64,000 bases of DNA from Jannaschia donghaensis (lineage in GTDB: Bacteria > Pseudomonadota > Alphaproteobacteria > Rhodobacterales > Rhodobacteraceae): positions 123,415-187,414 of the forward strand of contig NZ_CXSU01000012.1 in assembly GCF_001403795.1 (NCBI RefSeq). The letters run 5' to 3'. Position 1 is the first letter of the stretch. Every line of letters starts with the position of its first letter. The notes under the pieces are model-generated. The model was not told the origin of the DNA. It made no database searches and saw only the letters and a list, made by a program, of their open reading frames with translations. The translations under genes and the position numbers were made by a program. Of the stretch, positions 1-8,743 are shown one piece after another.

Positions 1-150
1 CAGAGCACCGCCGCGCCGGGCGATGCGTTCTGATTTCCCCAAATGCAGATCACTGACCACCAGAACGCCTTCGCCCGGCCAGTGCAGCGCACCAGAGGCG
101 CGGGCCACCATGGCGTGACCGGCGAAGGAGAAGGCATGACCGTCGTGCAT
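1..150 (-). CDS. pdeM: Ligase-associated DNA damage response endonuclease PdeM (N-terminal part, cut by window edge)
   Basis: Only the first 50 codons are inside the window; the reading frame runs off the left edge. The translated stretch carries the metallophosphoesterase motif SDLHLGK at residues 33-39 (Asp/His metal ligands), typical of the PdeM nuclease family. The ATG at 150 is the first start after an in-frame TGA about 20 nt upstream. It lies 54 nt downstream of the DEXH helicase on the same strand. That helicase-PdeM pair is a known bacterial repair cassette, often together with an ATP-dependent DNA ligase and an exonuclease. Those partners would lie outside the window. Confidence 0.85.
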   Translation of the reverse strand, partial: MHDGHAFSFAGHAMVARASGALHWPGEGVLVVSDLHLGKSERIARRGGAL

Positions 151-204
151 GGTGCAGGTGAATCACGCGCGGGCACCGGGTTCAAGGCAATCCTCTTGGC
201 GCGG

Positions 205-2610
205 TCAGTCCAGCGGCAGACCCGCCTCGGCCATCAGACGCTCCGCCTCTTCCTGCATCATCCGACCCTCTGCCTTGCCCTTGATCGGTACTTTTCCCAT
301 TTCAAGAAACAATGGCGCGGCCAAGGGTGAGACACGGTTCAGCGGAACATGATCGATGCGGTCGCCCACAGTGTCGAGCAGAAGTTCAACACGACCGAAA
401 TCGATATGCCCGCGCATCGCTTCTTCTTCGGTGATGCGCAGCATCAGGTGGTCGGGGTCGAACCGGTGCAGCGTGTCGTAGAGGATGTCCGACGAAAACG
501 TGGCCTGCTTGCCTGACGCCCGCTTGCCGGGAAAATTACGGTCGATCAGGCCTGCGATGATCGCCGCATTGCGGAACGTCCGTTTCATCACCGCATTTCC
601 CTGCAACCAACCGTCGAGCGCTTCCCGGATGCCGTCGTTCGCCAGCAGGGGGGCGACATCCGTCACGGGTTTGAGGCCCCAGATCAGGACAGCGTAATCC
701 GTGGCCACGAAGCCAAGCGGGTCCAATCCCGCCTCCTCCATCCGCCGTGTCATCAAAAGTCCCAGCGTCTGCATCGCGTTGCGCCCGCAAAAACCATAGA
801 CGCAAAGGTGGTGTCGCCCGTCGCGCGGAAATGTCTCGGCCAGCAGGCGACCGGGTTCAGGCATGCGCGACCTTTCGACCTGCAGGTCCAGCCATTCGCG
901 CGTGTGGTCGGGGAAGGCGGCGAAATCACCGGCGTGGAGAATGCGCTGGATGCGGTCGGCAAGATGCACCGACGTCGCCCATTTGTAGCCCATAAAGGTG
1001 GCGACCTTGGGCTCCTTGTTCGGGTTCGGGCTGACTTCGACGATCAATTCGCGCAGGCCCTCGAACCGCACGACCTTGCCGCCCATAAGGAACGTGTCGC
1101 CGCGCGTGAGTGTCGCGGCGAACCCCTCCTCGATCTCGCCCAGGGGCATTCCGCCGCGACCCTTGTAGCGGACCTTCAGCGTGTCGGTGTCGATGATCGT
1201 GCCCAGGTTCATGCGGATCTGGCGCGCCGCGCGCGGATCGCGCAGGCCCCAGGTGCCGTCGGCCCGCTGTTTCAATCGCTGGAAGCGGTCGTAGGCGCGC
1301 AGGGCGTATCCGCCGGTGGCGACGAAGTTCAGACAATCGTCGAATTCTGCGCGGGTCAGTGTTGAATAGGGCCCGACGCTGCGAATTTCGGCGAAGAGCA
1401 CATCTTCGGCAAAATCCCCCGCGCAGGCGATGCAGGCGATATGCTGGCACAGAACATCGCGCGGACCGTCCAGCCGCAGATCACCGTCGAGCGTGCCGTC
1501 GCGCACCGCGTCCAGCGCGGCGACGCATTCGACCACCTCGAACCGATTGGCGGGCACGAGCCGAGCCTTCGACGGCGCATTGTATCGGTGATTGGCGCGA
1601 CCGATCCGCTGCACCAGACTTTTTACTTTCTTGGGCGCGCCGATCTGGATCACCAGGTCGACGTCGCCCCAGTCGATCCCGAGATCCAGCGATCCGGTCG
1701 CAACGATGGCTTTCAGTTCCCCTGCAACCATCGCCGACTCGACCTTCAGGCGTGCCTCGCGCGACAGGGCTCCGTGGTGGATGCCGATGGGCAGGTCGTC
1801 TTCGTTGGCCAACCAGAGGTTGTGGAAAAAGATTTCCGCCTGCGCGCGGGTGTTATGGAAAATCAGCGTCGTGTTGTGCCGCTTCACCTCCTCCAGAACG
1901 TCGTGGATCGCGTATCGCCCGCCCGCACCGGCCCAAGGGGGCGCGTCGGTCGTGGACAGCATCGCGATATCGGGGGCCGGGCCGGGGTCGGCGTGCAGGA
2001 TGGGACAGGGGTCAGGATGTCGGGCTAGGTAATGCGCAATCACGCCCGGATCATCGACCGTCGCGGAAAGGCCGACCCGTCGCAGGCCGGGGGCCAGCGT
2101 CTGCAACCGCGACAGGCAGAGCATCAGCTGATCGCCGCGCTTGCCTTCGGCAAGGGCGTGAATTTCGTCGATTATGATGCGCTTGAGGCCTGCAAAGGTC
2201 CGCGCCGCATCGGGGTAGGAGATCATCAGCGCCAGGCTTTCCGGTGTCGTCAGCAGAATGTCGGGCGGATCCGCCCGCTGTCGCTTGCGTTGTGTCTGGG
2301 AGGTGTCGCCTGTGCGGTCTTCCACCCGGATCGGCAGACCGGTCTCCTCGATTGGGCCACGCAGATTGCGTTTGATGTCGTTGGCCAGGGCCTTGAGGGG
2401 ACTGACGTAAAGCGTGTGCAAACCCTCGTGCGTGCCGTCCGCAAGTTCGGTCAGGGTCGGCAGGAACCCCGCCATCGTCTTGCCGCCACCCGTGGGCGCA
2501 ATCAGCAGCAGCGAGGGCTCGGCAGACCGGTCCAGCATGTCTTGTTGATGGGGATGCAGCGACCAACCGCGATCGGCGAAATAGCGGGTCAGGGGCGCGG
2601 GTAGGTCCAT
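205..2610 (-). CDS. Ligase-associated DNA damage response DEXH-box helicase (Lhr-like)
   Basis: 801-residue superfamily 2 helicase, a usual length for the family. Visible motifs are Walker A APTGGGKT (residues 38-45), DEIH box (148-151), motif TTPES, motif III LSAT, and a C-terminal helicase domain ending in the motif VI stretch QRIGRANHR. A winged-helix/Lhr-type C-terminal region follows. Family knowledge: these proteins are ATP-dependent DNA helicases encoded beside a DNA ligase and PdeM and assigned to DNA damage response. The gene is followed by pdeM, which supports the specific subfamily rather than full-length Lhr. ATG at 2610 gives the N terminus MDLPAPLTRYF. No promoter was identified. 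Confidence 0.9.
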   Translation of the reverse strand: MDLPAPLTRYFADRGWSLHPHQQDMLDRSAEPSLLLIAPTGGGKTMAGFLPTLTELADGTHEGLHTLYVSPLKALANDIKRNLRGPIEETGLPIRVEDRTGDTSQTQRKRQRADPPDILLTTPESLALMISYPDAARTFAGLKRIIIDEIHALAEGKRGDQLMLCLSRLQTLAPGLRRVGLSATVDDPGVIAHYLARHPDPCPILHADPGPAPDIAMLSTTDAPPWAGAGGRYAIHDVLEEVKRHNTTLIFHNTRAQAEIFFHNLWLANEDDLPIGIHHGALSREARLKVESAMVAGELKAIVATGSLDLGIDWGDVDLVIQIGAPKKVKSLVQRIGRANHRYNAPSKARLVPANRFEVVECVAALDAVRDGTLDGDLRLDGPRDVLCQHIACIACAGDFAEDVLFAEIRSVGPYSTLTRAEFDDCLNFVATGGYALRAYDRFQRLKQRADGTWGLRDPRAARQIRMNLGTIIDTDTLKVRYKGRGGMPLGEIEEGFAATLTRGDTFLMGGKVVRFEGLRELIVEVSPNPNKEPKVATFMGYKWATSVHLADRIQRILHAGDFAAFPDHTREWLDLQVERSRMPEPGRLLAETFPRDGRHHLCVYGFCGRNAMQTLGLLMTRRMEEAGLDPLGFVATDYAVLIWGLKPVTDVAPLLANDGIREALDGWLQGNAVMKRTFRNAAIIAGLIDRNFPGKRASGKQATFSSDILYDTLHRFDPDHLMLRITEEEAMRGHIDFGRVELLLDTVGDRIDHVPLNRVSPLAAPLFLEMGKVPIKGKAEGRMMQEEAERLMAEAGLPLD

Positions 2611-2640
2611 TGCGCGTAAGGTAACGCCGCGCCGCGCGAT

Positions 2641-2670
2641 GAAAAGGGCAGACCCCGAAGGACCTGCCCT
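2641..2670 (-). terminator. Intrinsic terminator with UUCG tetraloop
   Basis: On the minus strand an 11-bp stem (AGGGCAG plus GTCC, pairing with GGGT plus CTGCCCT, with two G-U pairs) closes a TTCG loop and is followed directly by TTTT (2641-2644). It sits about 80 nt past the stop of the 155-residue gene at 2753 and would end the Tad-locus transcript before the helicase gene. Confidence 0.85.
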
Positions 2671-2752
2671 GATACCCGCCGAATTCGGTCAGCCTTGGGA
2701 TGGATGAGAGGGTCGGCGGGATGCGTGCCGGCCGCAAAGACCGGGCCGTGCG

Positions 2753-3220
2753 TCAGCGTTCCGCAAGCTCCATTTCATAGAATGCGGTGATGCGTTCGGC
2801 TGCCAAGATTTCCATTTCCGCCATGGTCGCGGCGGGTGTTCCGGGAAGCGACCGATTGCGAATTGCCTGGCTTTCGGCGCGGACGCGGACCTGTGCGTCG
2901 AGCCCGGCCTTCAATTCCTCGGGGGTCATTTGTTCCGTGGACGCCAAGACCATCGGATGTACCGTCGTGGCATCGCAGCCGGACAGGCCGCAGGCCCTGT
3001 CAAGCGCATCCTGCAGCGCGCGCGCTTCGGGGCGATCGACGCGGGCGACGAATTCGATTTGGTCGAATTGGGACGGGTCCAGGGCCTCGCGCGCGTGGGA
3101 GCGGCCAGTGAGATCACCGGCGATCAGCAGACCTGCGGCGATGGAGCCACAGATCGCGGCGACGGGCATCAGAAGTTTCACCAGACGAATTGAACGGCGC
3201 GTGTCAACAGAATTTCCCAT
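2753..3220 (-). CDS. Uncharacterised single-pass membrane-anchored protein
   Basis: 155 residues that I do not recognise as a named family. The N terminus is basic (RRSIRLVKLL) followed by a hydrophobic segment at about residues 14-35, which should be an uncleaved anchor or signal. The rest is charged and probably helical, with a Cys pair (ACGLSGC, about residues 91-97). It is the last gene of the minus-strand Tad region before a strong terminator and lies 191 nt beyond the AAA+ ATPase gene. A role with the pilus machinery is only inferred from position. Confidence 0.6.
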   Translation of the reverse strand: MGNSVDTRRSIRLVKLLMPVAAICGSIAAGLLIAGDLTGRSHAREALDPSQFDQIEFVARVDRPEARALQDALDRACGLSGCDATTVHPMVLASTEQMTPEELKAGLDAQVRVRAESQAIRNRSLPGTPAATMAEMEILAAERITAFYEMELAER

Positions 3221-3411
3221 GGGGTGCCTTTGATACTGCTCTCACGCTTTTGGACGCGTGTTGAGAAACAGCTAAGGCTGAAATCGGGCGAAATTCGGGC
3301 AAGTTGCGGCACCGGTGCCACGTTCGATGTTTTGTCGGTGTCGACTGCTGTCCGGTCGAAGATTTGTCGACTTGGCGGGGCGATCCACCCCGGCCGCCCC
3401 GTTCCCCGGTG

Positions 3412-4731
3412 TCAGTGAATGATCTCGACTTCCTCGACGAAGAGGTTGGCCCAAGCGCGGTCGATCAATTCGGGCGTCATACGATAGGGCAAGCCCTCGA
3501 AATCACAGGCCGCCATCATTTGATCGATCAGAAAAACACCGTGGAAGTTGGCGTAGACGTTGTTGATTTCGGGGTATTTCTTTTTGAGCAGATGCAGAAG
3601 CGAGGCTTCATCCATCTCGAACTTCTTCTTCTTGGCGACCATGGCGAAAATCTTCAGGAACTCGGCCTGCGTGGGGCCATCGATCAGTACCTTGAAGAAG
3701 ATCCGGCGCAGGGCAGCTTGGTCAAAGATCTTGTTGGGGTGGAAGTTGGTCGAGAACACCACGAGCGTGTCAAACGGCACCTCGAACTTCTCGCCAGATT
3801 GGAGGGCGAGGATGTCGTAACCCATCTCCATCGGAACGATCCAGCGGTTGATGATCTTCTGTGGTGGTTCAGCCTGACGGCCAAGGTCGTCCACGATGAA
3901 GACCCCACCCGACGACTTGAGCTGAAGGCTGGCCTGATAGGTCCGGGCGGTCGCGTTGTAGTTGAGGTCAAGCATGTCGAGCGACAGCTCGCCGCCCGTC
4001 ATCACCGTGGGCCGCTGACACAGCAGATAGCGACGGTCAACGCGGGTGTTAACCTTGCGAAGTTCGCTCACGTCGGTTTCCTGTTTCACCGGGGTATGCA
4101 CGATCGGATCGTAGAGCGTGATGACCTGGCCGGCGTATTCGATGGCGTGCGGGATCCAGATATTGTCGCCAAGTGCGGCACGGATACCTTCGGCGATCGA
4201 CGACTTTCCGTTGCCGGGCGGGCCGTACATCAGCACCGACCGGCCCGATCCGACCGCTGGACCCAGTTGATCCAGCAGGGTGGGGGGCAGGATAAGGTGG
4301 CCCATCGACTTGATCAGAAGCTGTCGCGTGATGCGGATGTTCTTGACCGACTGGGCCCTGACCTGCGCCTTGTAGCGTTCCAGCGGAACGGGCATCGGCC
4401 CGTAGTATTCCGATTGGGCCAGCGCATCGCTGGCGCGGACCTTGCCCGTGTCGGTCAGCTGAAATCCCATTTCGCCGGACGAACCGGCGTGCATCGTGCC
4501 GGTTGCCTGCATCAGACCGGCGTCGCGGGCCTGGTCGATCAGCTGTTGCGTCAGGCCGGTCGTCAGGCAGATCGCCTCGGAAATTTCGCGCGTCGTTTCG
4601 ACCGATTTGCGGAACACCGTCTTGAGAAGGATGTCGCGCAGCATTGTGCCGGTCAGGCCGGTGTCGATCAGGGTCCGGGGCTGCTCGGGGGCGGGGACGC
4701 CCATCGCAGCGGGATCGGGTCGCATATTCAT
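3412..4731 (-). CDS. AAA+ ATPase linked to the Tad pilus locus
   Basis: 439 residues. A Walker A motif GPPGNGKSS lies at 170-178, Walker B VFIVDDLGR at about 277-285, and a sensor-like FSTNF at about 326-330, so ATP binding and hydrolysis look intact. The N-terminal ~150 residues have a winged-helix-like look (repeated short helices, ARDAGLMQATGTM) and may sense or bind a partner. Family members are usually annotated only as ATPase; they are not the TadA secretion motor, which is separate at 8744. The gene follows the prepilin peptidase on the same strand (65 nt gap), so it may be part of the same transcript. Its substrate is unknown. Confidence 0.75.
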   Translation of the reverse strand: MNMRPDPAAMGVPAPEQPRTLIDTGLTGTMLRDILLKTVFRKSVETTREISEAICLTTGLTQQLIDQARDAGLMQATGTMHAGSSGEMGFQLTDTGKVRASDALAQSEYYGPMPVPLERYKAQVRAQSVKNIRITRQLLIKSMGHLILPPTLLDQLGPAVGSGRSVLMYGPPGNGKSSIAEGIRAALGDNIWIPHAIEYAGQVITLYDPIVHTPVKQETDVSELRKVNTRVDRRYLLCQRPTVMTGGELSLDMLDLNYNATARTYQASLQLKSSGGVFIVDDLGRQAEPPQKIINRWIVPMEMGYDILALQSGEKFEVPFDTLVVFSTNFHPNKIFDQAALRRIFFKVLIDGPTQAEFLKIFAMVAKKKKFEMDEASLLHLLKKKYPEINNVYANFHGVFLIDQMMAACDFEGLPYRMTPELIDRAWANLFVEEVEIIH

Positions 4732-4796
4732 GGGGCGGATCCTCTGGGTTCGTTTCGTCCTAGGGCAGGGGGGTTACGGTTTGCTGAAGACCCGGG

Positions 4797-5315
4797 TCAG
4801 GGGGCGAGCGCGCCGAACAGGAAATAGCTGGAGACCGTCGGGGCAAGCGCCAGGCCGAAAGGGACGTAGCCTTTGCGATCGTCCGCGAACCAGATCCAGT
4901 CGGGTTTGGATCGTCGCAAAGCGTTGCTTCGACGGGCGATGAACATTCCGATCAACAGGACAACGGACCAGATCGCGTAAAGCAGGGCGATTTCGCCGAC
5001 ATCCGACAAGGCCACGAACGGGGCCACAGCCGCGATGTATTTCGCGTCGCCCGCGCCCATCCCGATTGTCGCGGACAGTACGAAACACACGACCAGCACG
5101 ACCACGAAATGCACATAGCGCCACGCATAATCGCCAAACGGCAGCAGGAAGAAACCGACCACCACGAAGATCGCCAGCATCGCGAGAACCGCTTCGTTCT
5201 TGATCTTCATGGACACAAGATCGGTCCAGATCACCCAGAACGTAACCGGAAGCGTGAGAAGGCCGAAGACGATTGCCTGTTTCTGCGTTATCGCGAGGTC
5301 GGATAGAAACTGCAT
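4797..5315 (-). CDS. cpaA: Prepilin peptidase, TadV/CpaA type
   Basis: 172-residue polytopic inner-membrane protease of the A24 family. It has the two aspartates expected for this aspartic peptidase: Asp32 in IWTDLVSMKI and Asp90 in the GxGD-type motif GMGAGDAKY. About five hydrophobic segments are visible. The short form without an N-methyltransferase domain matches Tad-system TadV/CpaA, which cleaves the Flp prepilin and the TadE/TadF pseudopilins after a glycine. The stop of the neighbouring TPR lipoprotein lies 7 nt upstream of the ATG, indicating one operon. The substrates here should be the pilin at 15209-15454 and the minor pilins at 44968-46262. Confidence 0.88.
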   Translation of the reverse strand: MQFLSDLAITQKQAIVFGLLTLPVTFWVIWTDLVSMKIKNEAVLAMLAIFVVVGFFLLPFGDYAWRYVHFVVVLVVCFVLSATIGMGAGDAKYIAAVAPFVALSDVGEIALLYAIWSVVLLIGMFIARRSNALRRSKPDWIWFADDRKGYVPFGLALAPTVSSYFLFGALAP

Positions 5316-5321
5316 CGACGC

Positions 5322-6167
5322 TTATCCGTTCAGGGCCTGAAGCGCGCGCACGGCGGCTTCGAAATGGCGCGGATGGGTGTCGATCGCGTCCTGCAGAAGG
5401 CTGCGACCGATGTCGACGTCGCCCTGCTTGATCGCGGCCAGGCCGCCTGTGTGCATCAGTTGCGCGCGTTCTTCCTGCGTCATCGGCACGATCGGCAGCG
5501 CATAGACGCGTCGGGCGGCACGGGCGAGGACGAGGTTGTTCTTGGCGGTGAACAGCTTCTCGTCGTATGTGATGGCTTCGATGAACAATCGCTCCGCCGC
5601 CTCCTCGTCGCCGCGGGTCAGCTTGGAATATCCCCAGTTGTTCATCACGCCGGCGGGGGTCGTCGTCAGACCGACAGCGGTTTCATAAAAACTGTCGGCC
5701 CGCGACCATTGCTGATTGCTGTCGGCGACCATCGCCTCCAGGCGGTAGCGGGCGAAGGTTTCATGGGTCGGCGGGATCGTGTCGAGCACGATCTTCGCGG
5801 CCGCCCAGTCCGAATTTCGGATCATGGCATCGGCCAGGAAGACGAGGTCTTCGCTGTTAGATTTTTCTGACGCAACAATCTTCTGCCACGCCTGTTTGCC
5901 TTCGGTGTTGCGTCCTGCCCTGATTAAGGCACCGGCCAGATCGCGCTGGCGCTCGATATCGTCGGGCTCCGCCTGAGCCTGACGCTGGAAGTAGGTTACT
6001 GCTTCGCGCGGATCGGCGACGGTCAGCATGATCTCTCGAATGCTGTCCGCTTCGGCGCGCGTGGCGCTGTTTACGGCACGGGTCACTTCAGACTGACCCA
6101 TTTGGCCACAGGCCGACAGGGCAAAGGTCCCTCCCAAAAGGAGAGCTATAAAGCCAGGATGGCGCAT
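5322..6167 (-). CDS. TPR-repeat lipoprotein, TadD-like
   Basis: 281 residues. The N terminus has a lipoprotein signal with lipobox LSAC (Cys at residue 20), so the mature protein should be membrane-anchored. The rest is alpha-helical tetratricopeptide repeats, for example the segments around VMNNWGYSKLTRGDEEAAE. TadD-family lipoproteins help assemble or localise the Tad secretin (family knowledge). It stands in a Tad operon between a second TPR protein (35 nt upstream) and the prepilin peptidase (7 nt downstream), so a TadD role is likely for one or both TPR proteins. Confidence 0.8.
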   Translation of the reverse strand: MRHPGFIALLLGGTFALSACGQMGQSEVTRAVNSATRAEADSIREIMLTVADPREAVTYFQRQAQAEPDDIERQRDLAGALIRAGRNTEGKQAWQKIVASEKSNSEDLVFLADAMIRNSDWAAAKIVLDTIPPTHETFARYRLEAMVADSNQQWSRADSFYETAVGLTTTPAGVMNNWGYSKLTRGDEEAAERLFIEAITYDEKLFTAKNNLVLARAARRVYALPIVPMTQEERAQLMHTGGLAAIKQGDVDIGRSLLQDAIDTHPRHFEAAVRALQALNG

Positions 6168-6202
6168 TTTGCGTCCTTTTCTGCTCGAGGCCTTCGTTAT
6201 TA

Positions 6203-6775
6203 TTATGGGTACTGTCCGTCGGGGGAACTGAGGTCATAGACCCCGTTGTTCCTCCGCGTCAGCGTGAAGGCTTCATCTCGAGGCTGATCATAGGCAGCGT
6301 TTGAAATTTTTGCACCTGCAACGCGCAGGTTGTCGAGAATTTCCGGCGAGGGTTGCAATGCGAACGCAGTTTCGAAAACGCGCAGTGCCTCGCCGGTCTT
6401 GCCCTGCTCCAGAAGGGCCACGCCCAGATTGTTCCAAGCCTGTCCGTTGCGCGGCTCGGCCTCAACCACGTCGCGCAGCAGCCGTTCCGCCTGACCGAGT
6501 CGACCGAGCCGGATATTTGCCCCGGCCATGGCCCCCATGATCTCGGGTGTCAGGCCTTGGACGGAGGCGGCGCGGACATAGCTGTCGAGCGCCAGATCCG
6601 CTTCGCCCGCCGCCAACAGCCGGTCCCCCACGATCAGCGGATCGACGACATCGTCGCCACGCGCAAATCCCGGCGCGGTCAGCGGATCGTCGATCACCGC
6701 TCCGCGCGCCGCGATGCCGGACTGACACGCCGACAATATGGTCGCCATTAGCAGGAGGAGGGCAAAGCGCATCAT
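6203..6775 (-). CDS. Second TPR-repeat lipoprotein, TadD-like
   Basis: The open frame reaches 7045, but the first plausible start is the ATG pair at 6775/6772, right after the tadC stop codon. It gives a 190-residue protein beginning MMRFALLLLMATILSAC, a lipoprotein signal with lipobox LSAC. Three or so TPR units follow (NGQAWNNLGVALLEQGKTGEALRVFE is typical, residues ~105-130). Two adjacent TadD-like lipoproteins in one Tad operon suggest duplication with specialisation. The 5-prime end abuts tadC (2 nt), implying translational coupling. Confidence 0.8.
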   Translation of the reverse strand: MMRFALLLLMATILSACQSGIAARGAVIDDPLTAPGFARGDDVVDPLIVGDRLLAAGEADLALDSYVRAASVQGLTPEIMGAMAGANIRLGRLGQAERLLRDVVEAEPRNGQAWNNLGVALLEQGKTGEALRVFETAFALQPSPEILDNLRVAGAKISNAAYDQPRDEAFTLTRRNNGVYDLSSPDGQYP

Positions 6776-6777
6776 CG

Positions 6778-7764
6778 TCAAAAGCCCGTATTCGTGCCCG
6801 AAAGCGCTTCGCCGATACCGTGCAGCGATGGACCAATCAGGATGATCAAAAGGGGCGGAACGCAGAACATCATCGTTCCCACGGTCAGTTTCGTGGGCAG
6901 GACGTTCGCCTTTTCCTCGGCGCGCATGACCCGCTTGTCCCGCATTTCGTCGGCATAGACGCGCAGAGCATCCGCGATCGAGGTGCCGAAACTCTGCGAC
7001 TGGATCAACACGGTCACGAAGCTGGTAATATCGTTGATGTCGCAACGCTCGGCCATGGATCGCAGGACGGAAGGCTTGTCCTTGCCGGCCTTCATCTCCT
7101 GCGCGACCATCAGGAACTCACCGGCAAGTGCCGGATAGGACGGTTCGATTTCGGTGCCCATGCGGATGATCGACTGGTCGAGCGACTGACCGGCTTCGAC
7201 GCAGACCAGCAGAAGGTCAAGCGCGTCGGGAAAGCCGTCTTGGATTTCGCCCTGGCGCTTGGCGACGCGCTTTTGCACCCAGTACTTCGGAGCGTAGTAG
7301 CCGACGGCCCCAGGGATCATCGTGTAAGCCAGCTTCATGTGAATGGGAACGTCATCGCCCGCCAGAACCAAGGTGTAGATTGCGCCCAACACCAGAAGGC
7401 CGATGCCCAGCAGGAACTGAGCCGCCGTCAGGGTCCGGACCGCATCCTTGTGGGGATAGCCCGCGCGGATCAGCAGAGTGCGCGTCGCAGAGGCCTGCTC
7501 CTCATCCGCAGGGTCGAGGTACTGGGCGTATTTTGCGAGATGTTCATTTCGCGTCCCGTGACGCGACAGTTGTTCGTTGCCGTCCTCATCATCCAGCAGG
7601 ATGCCCTTCCGTTCCCGCGCGATGCGGTCCATCGGCTCCACCTTTTTGTGGAAGACCAGGGGCAGCATCATCAGTACGATCAGCAGCCCGGCCGCACCGG
7701 CGATGTAGATGAATGCGTCCGGACCTATCAGGTCGGTCAGCATGAGGGATATCTGATCGAACAT
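6778..7764 (-). CDS. tadC: Tad inner-membrane platform protein TadC
   Basis: 328 residues with an N-terminal membrane segment (AGAAGLLIVLMMLPLVF), a pair of hydrophobic segments near residues 105-150, the cytoplasmic T2SF (GspF) domain with the conserved patch DALDLLLVCVEAGQSLDQS, and a C-terminal membrane segment. TadB and TadC form the inner-membrane platform of the pilus motor. The gene is 7 nt downstream of tadB and immediately upstream of the TPR lipoprotein gene, so co-translation is likely. Confidence 0.92.
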   Translation of the reverse strand: MFDQISLMLTDLIGPDAFIYIAGAAGLLIVLMMLPLVFHKKVEPMDRIARERKGILLDDEDGNEQLSRHGTRNEHLAKYAQYLDPADEEQASATRTLLIRAGYPHKDAVRTLTAAQFLLGIGLLVLGAIYTLVLAGDDVPIHMKLAYTMIPGAVGYYAPKYWVQKRVAKRQGEIQDGFPDALDLLLVCVEAGQSLDQSIIRMGTEIEPSYPALAGEFLMVAQEMKAGKDKPSVLRSMAERCDINDITSFVTVLIQSQSFGTSIADALRVYADEMRDKRVMRAEEKANVLPTKLTVGTMMFCVPPLLIILIGPSLHGIGEALSGTNTGF

Positions 7765-7771
7765 ATGGGCC

Positions 7772-8740
7772 TCAGACCTTGATATTGACCATCATGCGCA
7801 TGAAGAACACGTTCACGATAAGGAACACGATCACCACGGCAGCGGCGGGGATAAAATAAGCAGTTTCGGAGACTTCCGAGTAGTAATCGGGCTTCATCAC
7901 ATTGATGCCGACCGCTGCCAGAACCGGGAAGGCCGACAGGAACACGCCAGACCATCGGGCTTCGGCGGTGATGGCCTTCACCTTGCGGAACAGCTTGAAC
8001 CGGGCCCGGACGACGCGGGCCAAACCCTCGAGGATCTCGGCGAGGTTTCCGCCTGATTTTTGCTGGATGGCCACCGCCACGGCAAGAAAGCGAAGGTCCT
8101 GCAATTCGACCCGTTCGGCCAGTGCACGCAGCGCCTCGGGCACGTCGCGACCATAGGCGGCCTCGTCTGCGATGAACCCCATCTCGGAGCCGAGCGGATC
8201 GGCGATTTCCTTCGCGACGATGCCGATGGCCGAATTGAGCGGGTGGCCGACGCGCAGGGACCGCACGATCAGCTCGACCGCGTCGGGCAGCTGCTCCTCC
8301 ATCAAGGCGAGACGTTTTTTGGCCTGGCCATTAACCCAGAAGTAAACACCGCCAATCCCGATGAAGAGTGACAGAGGGATACGGATCAGCATCGCGGCCT
8401 GTGTCAGGAACGTCATCAGGAAGAATGACATGAAGACCATCAGAACCATAACGCCAATCAGCATGCCCGGCGTGAAGGCGAGATTCGCCTTCTGCGCCTT
8501 TTCGGCCAGGATTGAATAGAGCGGAATGGATTTCGCGCCATCGTGCTGCGACATCTCCTTGCGCAGCTGGGCCATCACCTCATCGCGAGTCTGACCCTTT
8601 TCCAGCATTTCCAGACGCCGGTTCACGCGGTTGTTCAGCTTGATCGATTTGCCGAAGATCAGCATGTAGATGCCGCCGATCGACAGGAAGACCGCGCCGA
8701 AAATCGCGATATAGATCAGCGGTTCGATGGACAGTTCCAT
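7772..8740 (-). CDS. tadB: Tad inner-membrane platform protein TadB
   Basis: 322 residues: N-terminal transmembrane segment (about residues 8-28), a central hydrophobic pair (about 95-135), a cytoplasmic T2SF domain (LPDAVELIVRSLRVGHPL and AVAIQQKSGGNLAEILE are diagnostic), and two C-terminal membrane segments. It is predicted to interact with the TadA ATPase. It lies 3 nt downstream of tadA and 7 nt upstream of tadC. Confidence 0.93.
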   Translation of the reverse strand: MELSIEPLIYIAIFGAVFLSIGGIYMLIFGKSIKLNNRVNRRLEMLEKGQTRDEVMAQLRKEMSQHDGAKSIPLYSILAEKAQKANLAFTPGMLIGVMVLMVFMSFFLMTFLTQAAMLIRIPLSLFIGIGGVYFWVNGQAKKRLALMEEQLPDAVELIVRSLRVGHPLNSAIGIVAKEIADPLGSEMGFIADEAAYGRDVPEALRALAERVELQDLRFLAVAVAIQQKSGGNLAEILEGLARVVRARFKLFRKVKAITAEARWSGVFLSAFPVLAAVGINVMKPDYYSEVSETAYFIPAAAVVIVFLIVNVFFMRMMVNIKV

Positions 8741-8743
8741 GGA

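Noticed and set aside
3304-4827. Long + strand open frame opposite the AAA+ ATPase
   Set aside because: Composition and lack of motifs show it is the mirror frame of the ATPase gene, common in high-GC DNA.
6776-7045. Extended N terminus of the second TPR lipoprotein
   Set aside because: It overlaps tadC antiframe and lacks the lipoprotein signal, which begins exactly after the tadC stop.
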